In this document: in pieces, positions 36,268-44,295 of the stretch
Layout of the letters: each line of letters opens with the position of its first letter
Position numbering within the stretch: the stretch's first letter is position 1
Source of the DNA: Rhizobium sp. CSW-27
GTDB lineage: Bacteria > Pseudomonadota > Alphaproteobacteria > Rhizobiales > Rhizobiaceae
NCBI RefSeq assembly: GCF_018760785.1
Contig: NZ_JAHHZO010000006.1
Location: forward strand, 124,001 to 188,000
Length of the DNA stretch: 64,000 nucleotides
Direction: 5' to 3'
The notes under the pieces: generated by a model
Database searches by the model: none
What the model saw: only the letters and a program-made list of their open reading frames with translations
Told to the model about the DNA's origin: nothing
Position numbers and translations under genes: made by a program

Positions 36268-37392
36268 TTATCGAACGATGGTGATCGTCTCGGCCGCGCG
36301 GGTGATCGCGGTATAGAGCCAGCGCTCGCGCGTATCGCGAAACGCCCAGCTTTCATCGAACAGCACGACATTGTTCCACTGCGAGCCCTGCGCCTTGTGC
36401 ACGGTCAGCGCATAGCCGAAGTCGAACTCGTCATAGCGCTTTCGGGTGGACCAGGGAATTTCACCCTCCTCCTCGAAGGCCTGCTTCAGAAGCTTGATCT
36501 TGGCGGCACCCCGATCCATGTCGTCGTCTTCTGGCCGGATCATCAGGTTGATGCCGGGCTTCACCGTCTCGCGCGAGGAACTCATCACCTGCCAGAGCGA
36601 ACCGTTCAGCAGCCCCTTGGCCGGATCGTTGCGCAGGCAGACCAGCTTGTCGCCCGATTGCGGATAGGCCTGGGAAAAGCCCTTGAGTTCGCGCAGGCGC
36701 TGGTTGTAGCGCCGCCTGGTCTTGTTGGTGCCGACCAGAACCTGGTCGGCCTCCAGCACAAGCGGCTGGGTGACCTCGTTGCGGGAGATCACCTGTGCGG
36801 TGCCGTAATCGCCATACATGATCTCCTTGCCCTCACGCACATGCATGGCGAGCTGGATGATCGGATTGTCGCGTGCCTGGCGATGGATCTCGGTCAGGAG
36901 ATAGTCCGGTTCCTGATCGGTGAAGTATCCGCCGCCCGAGACCGGCGGCAACTGGCCGGGATCGCCGAGCACCAGGATCGGCGTTCCGAAGCTCATCAGG
37001 TCCTTGCCGAGCTGCTCGTCAACCATCGAGCATTCGTCGATGATGATCAGCGCCGCCTTGGCGACCGGGCTCTGGCGGTTGATGGAAAACATCGGCGCGA
37101 TGGACGTCTTGCCGGTTTCCTCATCCTCCACCGCCTCCTCGCCGCGCGGGCGGTAGATCAGCGAATGAATGGTTTTCGCGTTGGAGGCGCCGCGCGAGCG
37201 CAGCACCTGGGCGGCCTTGCCGGTAAAGGCGGCAAACAGCACGTCACCATCGACATTCTCGGCAAAATGACGGGCAAGCGTCGTCTTGCCCGTTCCGGCA
37301 TAGCCGAACAGGCGGAAGACCTGGCTTTGGCCTTCCTTGAGCCACTTCGAAACGGCCTTCAGGGCCTCATCCTGTTGCGGTGCGAACTGCAT
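36268..37392 (-). CDS. RecD-like superfamily 1 DNA helicase
   Basis: The 374-residue ATPase has Walker A GYAGTGKTT near residue 30, Walker B IIIDECSM, the GDPGQLPPV motif III and the C-terminal UvrD-like segment GYALTVHKAQGSQWNNVVLF plus YTAITRA. It belongs to the short RecD/Dda-like helicases and lacks nuclease domains. It probably unwinds DNA 5' to 3' in repair or replication restart. Confidence 0.9.
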   Translation of the reverse strand: MQFAPQQDEALKAVSKWLKEGQSQVFRLFGYAGTGKTTLARHFAENVDGDVLFAAFTGKAAQVLRSRGASNAKTIHSLIYRPRGEEAVEDEETGKTSIAPMFSINRQSPVAKAALIIIDECSMVDEQLGKDLMSFGTPILVLGDPGQLPPVSGGGYFTDQEPDYLLTEIHRQARDNPIIQLAMHVREGKEIMYGDYGTAQVISRNEVTQPLVLEADQVLVGTNKTRRRYNQRLRELKGFSQAYPQSGDKLVCLRNDPAKGLLNGSLWQVMSSSRETVKPGINLMIRPEDDDMDRGAAKIKLLKQAFEEEGEIPWSTRKRYDEFDFGYALTVHKAQGSQWNNVVLFDESWAFRDTRERWLYTAITRAAETITIVR

Positions 37393-37449
37393 GCCTCTTC
37401 ATTGAGGATTCGGAACAGAATAGCAACCTGAAACACCGTCTCCGACGCG

Positions 37450-38292
37450 CTACTTTACCTCGAGAGGCACAGGCTTCGATTCCATCCCCGCATCGCCCGG
37501 ATTGACGACGGAGACGAAGACCGTGCCGGTCTGCCGCAGCACCTCAGGCGGTAATGCGATCTTCAGGCGTCCCTCGCCATCGGCCTTCACGTCGCAGGCC
37601 GTACCGTTCACCTTGACGATCGCCTTGGGATCCAGAAAACGCCCGATGACGACGATCTCTGCATTCGGATCGCCCTGCAGCTTCTCGGCCGGATCGAGCT
37701 TGTCGATCACCGGCGTCCGCGCCTCCATCGCGTCCTGCACCTTCGGCGCCTTGAGGATCGTGTCGAACAGCTCGTCGAGCTTGGCAATGCCCTTGCGGGC
37801 GAACATGCCGGTCAGCCCGGCAATCGCCGCCATTCCGGCGGGATTGAGGGGCGGAGCCGACGGCTCTCCCGCCTGCGGCGCAAGGATCAGAAGCCCGGCC
37901 TGCAGCAGCAGCCCCATCAGCAGGCCCAGCACCATGCCGAAGACAGGATGCATCACATACCACCAGATCCAGTTCTGGTTGAACTGACCAAGCCCCTTGT
38001 GGATCGCAAACTTGTAGGCGGAGTTCAATGCACCGCCAAGCGCACCCGACACGGCAACCAGAAGCAGGATGATCACTTCGCTGTTGGTCAGCCCCAGCAG
38101 ATTGGTCACACCAGCCGGCTTTGCCGCCGCCGCGGCAAACGGTGACACGAACATCTGCCACGGCATGCTCGACGCGGGGCGAGGAAACGGCCAGACCGCC
38201 ACCAGCAAACCGGCGAAAAGAACAGGCACCACGACAAGGTAAGCACCCAGCAGATAGTCAAAAAACTCTGATTTCCCTGTATTCGAGCCCAT
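37450..38292 (-). CDS. Membrane protein of unknown function (280 aa)
   Basis: The protein has about three transmembrane helices in the first 145 residues (LGAYLVVVPVLFAGLLVAVWPF; VIILLLVAVSGALGGALNSAYKFA; PVFGMVLGLLMGLLLQAGLLIL) and a soluble C-terminal part (about 200-280) rich in beta strands (AEIVVIGRFLDPKAIVKVNGTACDVKADGEGRLKIALP), resembling an IPT/TIG-type Ig-like fold. It could be an envelope scaffold. An AT-rich palindrome lies just upstream. No family name can be given. Confidence 0.6.
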   Translation of the reverse strand: MGSNTGKSEFFDYLLGAYLVVVPVLFAGLLVAVWPFPRPASSMPWQMFVSPFAAAAAKPAGVTNLLGLTNSEVIILLLVAVSGALGGALNSAYKFAIHKGLGQFNQNWIWWYVMHPVFGMVLGLLMGLLLQAGLLILAPQAGEPSAPPLNPAGMAAIAGLTGMFARKGIAKLDELFDTILKAPKVQDAMEARTPVIDKLDPAEKLQGDPNAEIVVIGRFLDPKAIVKVNGTACDVKADGEGRLKIALPPEVLRQTGTVFVSVVNPGDAGMESKPVPLEVK

Positions 38293-38320
38293 CTGGCGAC
38301 CCCCGCAGGCACGAACGAGA

Positions 38321-38338
38321 ATAATATATTTATATTAT
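38321..38338. promoter_or_regulatory. AT-only palindrome ATAATATA-TT-TATATTAT
   Basis: A perfect 18-bp palindrome made only of A and T, 29 bases before the start codon of the 280-aa membrane protein in a GC-rich genome. It could be an operator, a promoter element or an IHF/H-NS-like binding site. Confidence 0.45.
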
Positions 38339-38444
38339 ACAGATAAATTCAGAAAACGGAAGAATTATTTCCGGATGATATCCGACACCTGACAGATAAG
38401 CCGAACAGAAAGGCGAAAATCAGCCAGAAAACACTCTGCCTCTT

Positions 38445-38834
38445 CTATTCCTCCGCACGCCTACTGCGGTGCGGATCATTCTCCAGCTGGATCGGTTGCC
38501 CATGCGGCGTTGCTTCTGCAGCACGCTGCCAGCTTTGCTGGAGGGCCAGAACCAGCGTCTCGTCGGCCACACCCTTTTCGGCCAGAAGACGCGTCAGCGC
38601 AGCCACCCAGGCCTCGAAATAGTCAGAACCATCCTCTGCTCGTCCGGCACGATGAACTTCAAGGGTGAGATGAGATGCCCATTCGGGCCAAGTGAACAGC
38701 CCGCGTTCATGCAGGTGCACAGTGATTGCAAAGACCTCCGCCTGCCAGGGTTCGGCAAAGACCGGGTCGCCCTCCCCCGAGCGCGGCAGGCCCGGCGAGA
38801 CAAGCAGCGGAGAGACGGCGTCACACAGGCTCAA
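38445..38834 (-). CDS. Nitrile hydratase accessory protein
   Basis: The 129-residue protein matches the nitrile hydratase activator family: PRSGEGDPVFAEPWQAEVFAITVHLHERGLFTWPEWASHLTLEV, GSDYFEAWVAALTRLL. These proteins are homologous to the N-terminal part of the beta subunit and help insert cobalt by subunit exchange. No ATG is available; TTG 38834, five bases after GGGAGAG and overlapping the beta gene by 14 bases, is the best start. Last gene of the operon. Confidence 0.85.
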   Translation of the reverse strand: MSLCDAVSPLLVSPGLPRSGEGDPVFAEPWQAEVFAITVHLHERGLFTWPEWASHLTLEVHRAGRAEDGSDYFEAWVAALTRLLAEKGVADETLVLALQQSWQRAAEATPHGQPIQLENDPHRSRRAEE

Positions 38835-39480
38835 GATAGCTCTCCCAGGCATCGATGGAAACGGAAAGCGTCGGATCACTGCCCTCCCCCCAGATCTCGG
38901 GCCCGTCAAAGACCACCGTATAAACCCATTGTGGATTTTCGCCGCGGCCATGGGCATTGTCGTCAGCAAAGACAAAGGAGCCCTGTACCGCCTCGACAAT
39001 ACCCGTTTTGCCGCGGGCATAGCGCGGAAGACGCGTATGGGTGGTCGGGTTGACATTGCGGGTGCGAACCCGTGCGCCGACGGCAAAGCGCGGCACCTGT
39101 GAAAGCGGCCGGTCGCACGGACCGCCGCGGGCAAGAACGCCCGCCACCATCTCGGCCGTCAGCACACGCTTCGGCGCGGCACCGGCAGACAGGCTTTTGC
39201 CGGCCGCAATCTCGTCGGCAGTCACGAAACCGTGGCGCTGCAGCAGCACCTCCAGCGCCCGGATCCAGATCTCGTAATAGCTGGCGGCGAGATAGGCGGC
39301 AGGCGGAATGTTTTCCCGCGCATGCCGGCTTTCGTCGATCGTCCAGGCCCCGAAGGCGCCACAGGCAAGCGTCACGCCAAGCGCGCGGCGCTCCCAATCC
39401 GCGTGGAACCATGGCTCGTCCGCCTCGGGCGCGATCGGTCCGAATCCCATCTGGCCACCAAGATCGTGCGGACCGTTCAT
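38821..39480 (-). CDS. nthB: Nitrile hydratase beta subunit
   Basis: The 219-residue subunit begins [16 protein letters not shown], the typical NHase beta start, and has [54 protein letters not shown] and the C-terminal beta-barrel [29 protein letters not shown]. It forms the alpha-beta heterodimer whose active site hydrates nitriles to amides. Its ATG overlaps the alpha stop (ATGA). Confidence 0.95.
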   Translation of the reverse strand: MNGPHDLGGQMGFGPIAPEADEPWFHADWERRALGVTLACGAFGAWTIDESRHARENIPPAAYLAASYYEIWIRALEVLLQRHGFVTADEIAAGKSLSAGAAPKRVLTAEMVAGVLARGGPCDRPLSQVPRFAVGARVRTRNVNPTTHTRLPRYARGKTGIVEAVQGSFVFADDNAHGRGENPQWVYTVVFDGPEIWGEGSDPTLSVSIDAWESYLEPV

Positions 39481-40100
39481 GCGGCTGTCTCCGGAAGACG
39501 GGCAAGACCGGTACCGATCATGCTGTCGCGCGTCACAAGGCCGGCGAGATCCGCCTCGCTCCACCCGTCGGTGCCGGCCGGCCGCTGCGGCACGACCAGA
39601 TAACGCAGTTCCGCCGTCGAGTCCCAGACGCGAATCCTCTTCTCCTCCGGCAGGGTCACGCCGAATTCCCGAAGCACGCCGCGCGGATCGATGACCGCCC
39701 GCGACCGATAGGCGGGCGCCTTGTACCAGACCGGCGGCAGACCAAGCACGGACCATGGATAGCAGGAGCAGAGCGTGCAGACGACGAGATTATGGGTCGC
39801 GTTGGTGTTGAACACCGCCCGCATGTGCTCCCCCTGCCGGCCGGTATAGCCGAGGCTGGCAATGGCAGCGGTCGCATCGCGCGAAAGCCAGTCGGCAAAG
39901 GCCGCGTCGCTCCAGGCCCTTGCGACGACACGTGCGCCGTTGCGCGGCCCCACCTTCGTCTCATAGGTCTCGACGATCGCATCGAGCGCGCCGGGGTCGA
40001 TCAGCCCCTTTTCGGTCAGCACCGTTTCCAGCGCACGCACACGCGCCTGCATGTCCGAATAATGGTTGTCGTGGTGGTGGTCGTGATGGTCGCCGCTCAC
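39477..40100 (-). CDS. nthA: Nitrile hydratase alpha subunit, cobalt type
   Basis: The 207-residue subunit carries the metal claw [10 protein letters not shown] with C108, C111 and C113; Thr after the first Cys (CTLCSC rather than CSLCSC) indicates the cobalt type. [22 protein letters not shown] and [15 protein letters not shown] are further family marks. A His-rich N-terminus (HHDHHHDNH) may bind metal. GTG 40100 follows AGGAGG. The order alpha-beta-accessory is typical of Co-NHase operons. No amidase or cobalt transporter lies beside it in the window. Confidence 0.96.
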   Translation of the reverse strand: MSGDHHDHHHDNHYSDMQARVRALETVLTEKGLIDPGALDAIVETYETKVGPRNGARVVARAWSDAAFADWLSRDATAAIASLGYTGRQGEHMRAVFNTNATHNLVVCTLCSCYPWSVLGLPPVWYKAPAYRSRAVIDPRGVLREFGVTLPEEKRIRVWDSTAELRYLVVPQRPAGTDGWSEADLAGLVTRDSMIGTGLARLPETAA

Positions 40101-40410
40101 GGCAGATCCTCCTGGACTCGGCTGAAGGCGAAACCATGCGTGAAAGGGCGCAGGATCGCAAGCCTGACGCGACTCAGCAACGACACACGCCAGAAAACAC
40201 AACCAAAAGGAGATTTCGACTGATCGATACGGGAAAAGAATATTTTCATAATAGGATTATTTTCTAAACGCTCCTCCGGCTACAGGGAACAAAATCGGAT
40301 CATAATTGGCAGATTCGTCGAATCTTCTAAAGGGAATTTATTCTTAATATTACTGTTGAAAGCCGAGCATCTGTCGGCAAGCCATCTCCAGAAACAACCT
40401 GGAGATGAAA
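40101..40410. other. AT-rich divergent region between nitrile hydratase and AraC
   Basis: This 310-base region is strikingly AT-rich around 40210-40360. It includes the perfect inverted repeat AGATTCG-T-CGAATCT (40311-40325), about 85 bases before the araC-type gene, a candidate operator. It must hold promoters for both divergent units. Confidence 0.45.
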
Positions 40411-41454
40411 ATGCAGTCTCAACACACCACCACACCCTCGCTCTCCACCCGCTGCCTCGACACCCGCCCCGGGCACGAACAGTCCCCGCAGGCTTTCTGG
40501 CAGGGCATCCTCGCGCCGCTTTGTGCCGTCTCCTCCCCCGGCGCCACGGACGGTTCCGCCGCGGGTTTCGCCACCATCCACCATGCCGGTGGCTTCCTGC
40601 TGCTGCATGGTTGCATGCCGCACCTCGAACTGCGCCGTACCCCGGCCCGCCTGGCGCAGGACGGGCTGGACCATCTGCTCCTCACCTGCCTTCTGGCAGG
40701 ACGTGCCGGCTGGACGGATGGGCGGCCGAACCTGCTGCGGCAGGGCGATTGCATCACCGTCGATCTGGCCGCACCGTTCAGCCTTCGTACCAGTCCCGGT
40801 TTCGAGGCGTTGCATCTCATCATCCCGCGCCTTGCCCTGCCGGCCGGAGTCGCGCCGCCGGAGCCGATGCGACCGCGCCGTCTTGCCGGCGGTCAGGGCA
40901 TGGCCCGTCTGCTGCAGGGTCTGGCCGCAGCACTGCTGGCAGCGACCACCGCGCCATGGCCCGCAGACCTTGCCGGGCTGTCGCGCCCGGTGCTGGATCT
41001 GGTGGCACTGGCCCTCGGCCCGGCAAGGCATGAGGCCGGTGCCGGGGCGAATGCAGATCTGCGCCGGCGCCTGCGCCGCCACATCGAGGAGAATCTCGGC
41101 CTCGGGCGCCTGACGCCCGAGCGTCTGTGCACGGATCTAAGATTGTCACGCAGCCAGCTTTACCGCCAGTTCGAAGGGGATGGCGGCGTGGAGGCCTATA
41201 TCCGCCGTCGCCGGCTCGACCGCAGCCTGCGGATGCTGGCCGACCCCGCACTCGCCGAACGCCGCATCGGCGACATCGCCTATGAAGCGGGCTTTGCCGA
41301 CGAAGCGCATTTCAGCCGGCTGTTTCGCCAGCACTACGGGCTCTCGCCCCGCGCCTTTCGCAAATCCGGCAGCGTGTGGACCAGTCTCCCCACCCATCCG
41401 GCCGGCACCGAGGACCCGACTGTCCGCTTCGCCGGCTGGCTGCAGCGATTGTGA
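40411..41454 (+). CDS. AraC family transcriptional regulator
   Basis: The 347-residue regulator has a long N-terminal sensor region resembling AraC_binding_2 (SFSLRT-like core near 110-130) and a C-terminal double helix-turn-helix (about 235-330; LTPERLCTDLRLSRSQLYRQFEGDGGVEAYIRRRRLDRSLRML, IGDIAYEAGFADEAHFSRLFRQHYGLSPRAFR). ATG 40411 is six bases after GGAG; ATG 40405 is too near. It is divergent from nitrile hydratase and leads into the RhiA-like genes, either of which it might control. Confidence 0.9.
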   Translation: MQSQHTTTPSLSTRCLDTRPGHEQSPQAFWQGILAPLCAVSSPGATDGSAAGFATIHHAGGFLLLHGCMPHLELRRTPARLAQDGLDHLLLTCLLAGRAGWTDGRPNLLRQGDCITVDLAAPFSLRTSPGFEALHLIIPRLALPAGVAPPEPMRPRRLAGGQGMARLLQGLAAALLAATTAPWPADLAGLSRPVLDLVALALGPARHEAGAGANADLRRRLRRHIEENLGLGRLTPERLCTDLRLSRSQLYRQFEGDGGVEAYIRRRRLDRSLRMLADPALAERRIGDIAYEAGFADEAHFSRLFRQHYGLSPRAFRKSGSVWTSLPTHPAGTEDPTVRFAGWLQRL

Positions 41455-41597
41455 GCCCCCGTCGCGATCGGGGACGCTGGTGCAAATTTTCGGGACGGAT
41501 GACCAAGACAGAATGTGAGGTTGTGTATAAGTTCAAAGACAACCGAGAGGAGAAATCATCTCTCGCCCACACCAAAAAGACGACGGAGAGGAAACCC

Positions 41598-41699
41598 ATG
41601 GCGCAAGACCTGACCCCGGTCGGACATCCGCACCGCCTGCGCAAAACGCAAGCGCTGGCAGGCCCGCCGCCTACCTCTTCCACTGCTGCCCGGCCCTGA
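41598..41699 (+). CDS. Possible 33-aa peptide ahead of the RhiA-like genes
   Basis: A short frame MAQDLTPVGHPHRLRKTQ... follows GAGAGGAAACCC, a good ribosome site, and ends 140 bases before the first RhiA-like gene. It is Pro/Ala-rich and unlike known proteins. A TATAAG at 41527-41532 may be the -10 of the transcript. It may be a leader peptide or a chance frame. Confidence 0.35.
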   Translation: MAQDLTPVGHPHRLRKTQALAGPPPTSSTAARP

Positions 41700-41839
41700 C
41701 AGGCCGGCCCACCGATCCCTCCGTCGATTTCCTCCGCCCAGGCGACGGATGGGATGGAGCCGGTGCCTGCCGCACCCCACCACCCCGGCACCGGCTCCCC
41801 CTCACCCCAACGAAAACGTCCAACAGAAAGGCATATCCC

Positions 41840-42448
41840 ATGACGACCTATTCGCTGACCTGCGTCAACAATTCGACGCTCTCCGGCAGCTTCGCCGTGT
41901 TCCAGAAGGCGCCGCCGACCACGGTGCCGGGCAATGTCTTCTCGCTCGCCTGGTTCGCCCGCCCGACCGCGCCGAACAGCAAGGTGACCTTCACCTGGAG
42001 CCTCGACTACAGCTTCGTCTGGTCCGAGACCGGCATCCTGCAGCCCGGCATCAACTTCAATGCCTCCCAGGTGGTGCCGGCAGATCCCAATGCGCAGAAC
42101 CTGATTCAGCTGAAGCTCGACAATTACGGCGCGACGACCTTCGCCAACTCCAGCTCCGGAGGTGCCATCGGTTCGCTGACGATCCAGCAGTTGTCCAACG
42201 TGGCACCGAACCGCACCTCGGTCGGCATCGGCATGGCCGGCTCCGGCACCTTCGCCGTGCAGGCACAGCCGAACATGACCGCCGTCTTCACGCCCCACCC
42301 GAATTACTGGGTGATCTTCGGCAATTTCGAAACCGGTGACGTCATCGACATCGAGGATGTGACGGGCGCCGTCGAGGTGACCTATGGCGGCGCACTGACC
42401 TCGCGCACGGCATTGCTCGGCCTCGACAACATGATCACCGTCTCCTGA
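41840..42448 (+). CDS. RhiA-like protein 1
   Basis: The 202-residue protein (MTTYSLTCVNNSTLSGSFAV...) has beta-rich sequence with no signal peptide. The blocks FSLAWFARPTAPNSKVTFTWSL, YSFVWSETGILQPG, ASQVVPADP, VGIGMAGSGTFAVQAQPNMTAVFTPHPNYWVIFG agree with my memory of RhiA, an abundant rhizosphere-expressed Rhizobium leguminosarum protein of unknown function. The next gene is a paralogue. Possible folds are lectin-like or cytolysin-like; this is not established. AACAGAAAGGCATATCCC precedes ATG. Confidence 0.65.
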   Translation: MTTYSLTCVNNSTLSGSFAVFQKAPPTTVPGNVFSLAWFARPTAPNSKVTFTWSLDYSFVWSETGILQPGINFNASQVVPADPNAQNLIQLKLDNYGATTFANSSSGGAIGSLTIQQLSNVAPNRTSVGIGMAGSGTFAVQAQPNMTAVFTPHPNYWVIFGNFETGDVIDIEDVTGAVEVTYGGALTSRTALLGLDNMITVS

Positions 42449-42512
42449 TGCATTCCGGTGGCCGCACGACGTGCGGCCACCCCAACCTTTTCTGTCCGAG
42501 AGGAGAGCCGCC

Positions 42513-43142
42513 ATGCCCGATTACCGACTGATCTGCGCCAACGCGTCCCGTCTGCACGGCAATTTTGCCATCTATCAGGTGCCGCCGGCATCCGACAACA
42601 TGCAGCAGATCATCAGCCTCGCCTGGCTGTCGCGCCCGGCCGCGCCCGGAACACGCATCACCTTCACATGGTCCACGGCCATGTCCTTCGTCTGGGGAGA
42701 GCGCGGCAATTTCCGAGGTCGTTCCTATTTCGCCGCCTGCCAGCAGGTGCCGGCCGATCCCGACCGCGAAAACCTGATCGATCTCGGGGCCGACGAGTTC
42801 GGCGCGCCGGATTTCAGCGCCCTGCGCGTTGGCGGCCCGCCCGGCGTACTGACGGTGCGCCAGCGCAACGCCATCTTCGACTTTCCCGTGCATGTGGGCA
42901 TCGCGATCGGCGGCGCCGCCGTCTACACGGTGGATTTTCACGCCAACATCTCGACCAGCTTCATTGCCCATCGCGACCGCTACTGGGTGATGTTCGGCGG
43001 CTACAGCCCGGGCGAAGCCATCGATGCCACCAGCATCACGAATGGGGTGATCCTGGATTTCAGCACGATCACGCCAACACAGAGCGTCATCATGGGATCG
43101 GACAACATTCTGCGCGCCGGCCCCGTCGAGCGGTTGACGTGA
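42513..43142 (+). CDS. RhiA-like protein 2
   Basis: The 209-residue protein is a diverged paralogue of the 41840 product; shared blocks include YRLICANASRLHGNFAIYQ, SLAWLSRPAAPGTRITFTWS, FVWGERG, QQVPADPDRENLIDL, VGIAIGG and YWVMFGGYSPGEAID. AGAGGAGAG precedes ATG 42513. Lack of a signal peptide suggests a cytoplasmic protein or secretion by another route. The gap to the first paralogue is 64 bases, consistent with one operon. Confidence 0.65.
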   Translation: MPDYRLICANASRLHGNFAIYQVPPASDNMQQIISLAWLSRPAAPGTRITFTWSTAMSFVWGERGNFRGRSYFAACQQVPADPDRENLIDLGADEFGAPDFSALRVGGPPGVLTVRQRNAIFDFPVHVGIAIGGAAVYTVDFHANISTSFIAHRDRYWVMFGGYSPGEAIDATSITNGVILDFSTITPTQSVIMGSDNILRAGPVERLT

Positions 43143-43254
43143 GGATCGGCGCGCTTGCCGTCCCGCCGCTCCATTCGAGCGCTCCTCCACACATACCGGC
43201 ATGGGCGACACCGGCTCCTTTGCCGCCCCTCTCAAAACTTATGGAGAAAAGAAA

Positions 43255-43587
43255 ATGGCAACACTTCAGCTGTCTTTCGCGAATGATTCACAGGCGCAGG
43301 CACAGCAGTGGCTTGGTCTGTACGTCTTCAATGGCGCCCTGATCGGACAATTGCAGGCGCCACTTGCGGCTGGCCAGAACTTCGAATTCACGCTTCAGAA
43401 CGTCGATATGGCCAGCGTCTTTCCGATCATCATCGCCGTACCGGGAACCAATCTCGTTCGGGTGACAACGATGAGATATGACGGTCACAACTGGGTTCTG
43501 GACAACGCTCCCAACAATGTTCAGCTCCTGGGTCTTCTGGCCAACACCACGTATACGCTGGTCATCGAGTCGAGCACCCTTCAGTAA
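43255..43587 (+). CDS. Small beta-rich protein of the RhiA-like cluster (110 aa)
   Basis: The 110-residue protein (MATLQLSFANDSQAQAQQWLGLYVFNG...) is predicted all-beta, neutral and without signal peptide. Its start LQLSFANDS recalls the N-terminal strand of the two RhiA-like proteins (YSLTCVNNS), so it may be a distant or shortened relative. GGAGAAAAGAAA precedes ATG 43255. Its place in the row suggests joint expression. Confidence 0.6.
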   Translation: MATLQLSFANDSQAQAQQWLGLYVFNGALIGQLQAPLAAGQNFEFTLQNVDMASVFPIIIAVPGTNLVRVTTMRYDGHNWVLDNAPNNVQLLGLLANTTYTLVIESSTLQ

Positions 43588-43628
43588 GACGGCCCGGATT
43601 ACTAATCGGCAATCCTCCGTCAGGAAGA

Positions 43629-43658
43629 AGCCGCCGCAGTGCCCTCACCGCGGCGGCT
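43629..43658. terminator. Hairpin between the convergent RhiA-like operon and ilvH
   Basis: AGCCGCCGC pairs with GCGGCGGCT around 12 bases. The T tract is absent on the plus strand and weak (TCTTCC) on the minus strand, so it may only be a weak bidirectional terminator. Confidence 0.5.
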
Positions 43659-43690
43659 ATAGTCGTTTGGCAGAAACGGAGCGCTCCCCT

Positions 43691-44263
43691 TCACATCCCC
43701 TGCGGGCCGCGGTTCATCGCGGCAATGCCAGTGCGGCAGACCTCGATCAGGCCGAGCGGCTTCATCACCGCCACGAACTGGTCGATCTTCGAGGATTTTC
43801 CGGTGATCTCGAAAATGAAGTGGGCAACCGTCGCATCCACCACCTTGGCGTGGAAGGCATCCGCCAGGCGGAGCGTTTCGGCGCGGCCTTCGCCGGTGCC
43901 TGCCACCTTGACGAGCGCGACCTCGCGTTCGATCGGGCGCTCCTGGCCAAGCTGGCTGGCGCGCACCGTCAGGTCCACCACGCGGTGAACCGGGACGATG
44001 CGATCGAGCTGCGCCTTGATCTGCTCCAGCACGCTCGGCGTGCCGGTGGTGACGATGGTGATGCGCGAAAGGTGCGCCTCATGCTCCGTTTCGGAAACCG
44101 TCAGGCTTTCGATATTGTAGCCACGGCCGGAAAACAGGCCGATGACGCGGGCCAGCACGCCCGGCTCGTTGCTGACGAGAACCGAAAGCGTGTGGCGTTC
44201 CTGGCGGGCGCTTTCCTGCTGGATGAAGTAGGCCGAGCCGGTGGGTTGAAGGTGTGCGTTCAT
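43691..44263 (-). CDS. ilvH: Acetolactate synthase small (regulatory) subunit
   Basis: The 190-residue subunit has an N-terminal ACT domain (HTLSVLVSNEPGVLARVIGLFSGRGYNIESLTVSETE) and the C-terminal IlvN/H domain (EVALVKVAGTGEGRAETLRLADAFHAKVVD). It binds valine and stimulates the catalytic subunit. It follows ilvI by 32 bases on the same transcript. Confidence 0.96.
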   Translation of the reverse strand: MNAHLQPTGSAYFIQQESARQERHTLSVLVSNEPGVLARVIGLFSGRGYNIESLTVSETEHEAHLSRITIVTTGTPSVLEQIKAQLDRIVPVHRVVDLTVRASQLGQERPIEREVALVKVAGTGEGRAETLRLADAFHAKVVDATVAHFIFEITGKSSKIDQFVAVMKPLGLIEVCRTGIAAMNRGPQGM

Positions 44264-44295
44264 GGATGCGTTCCTCTCAGATATCCGGTGGCGGC

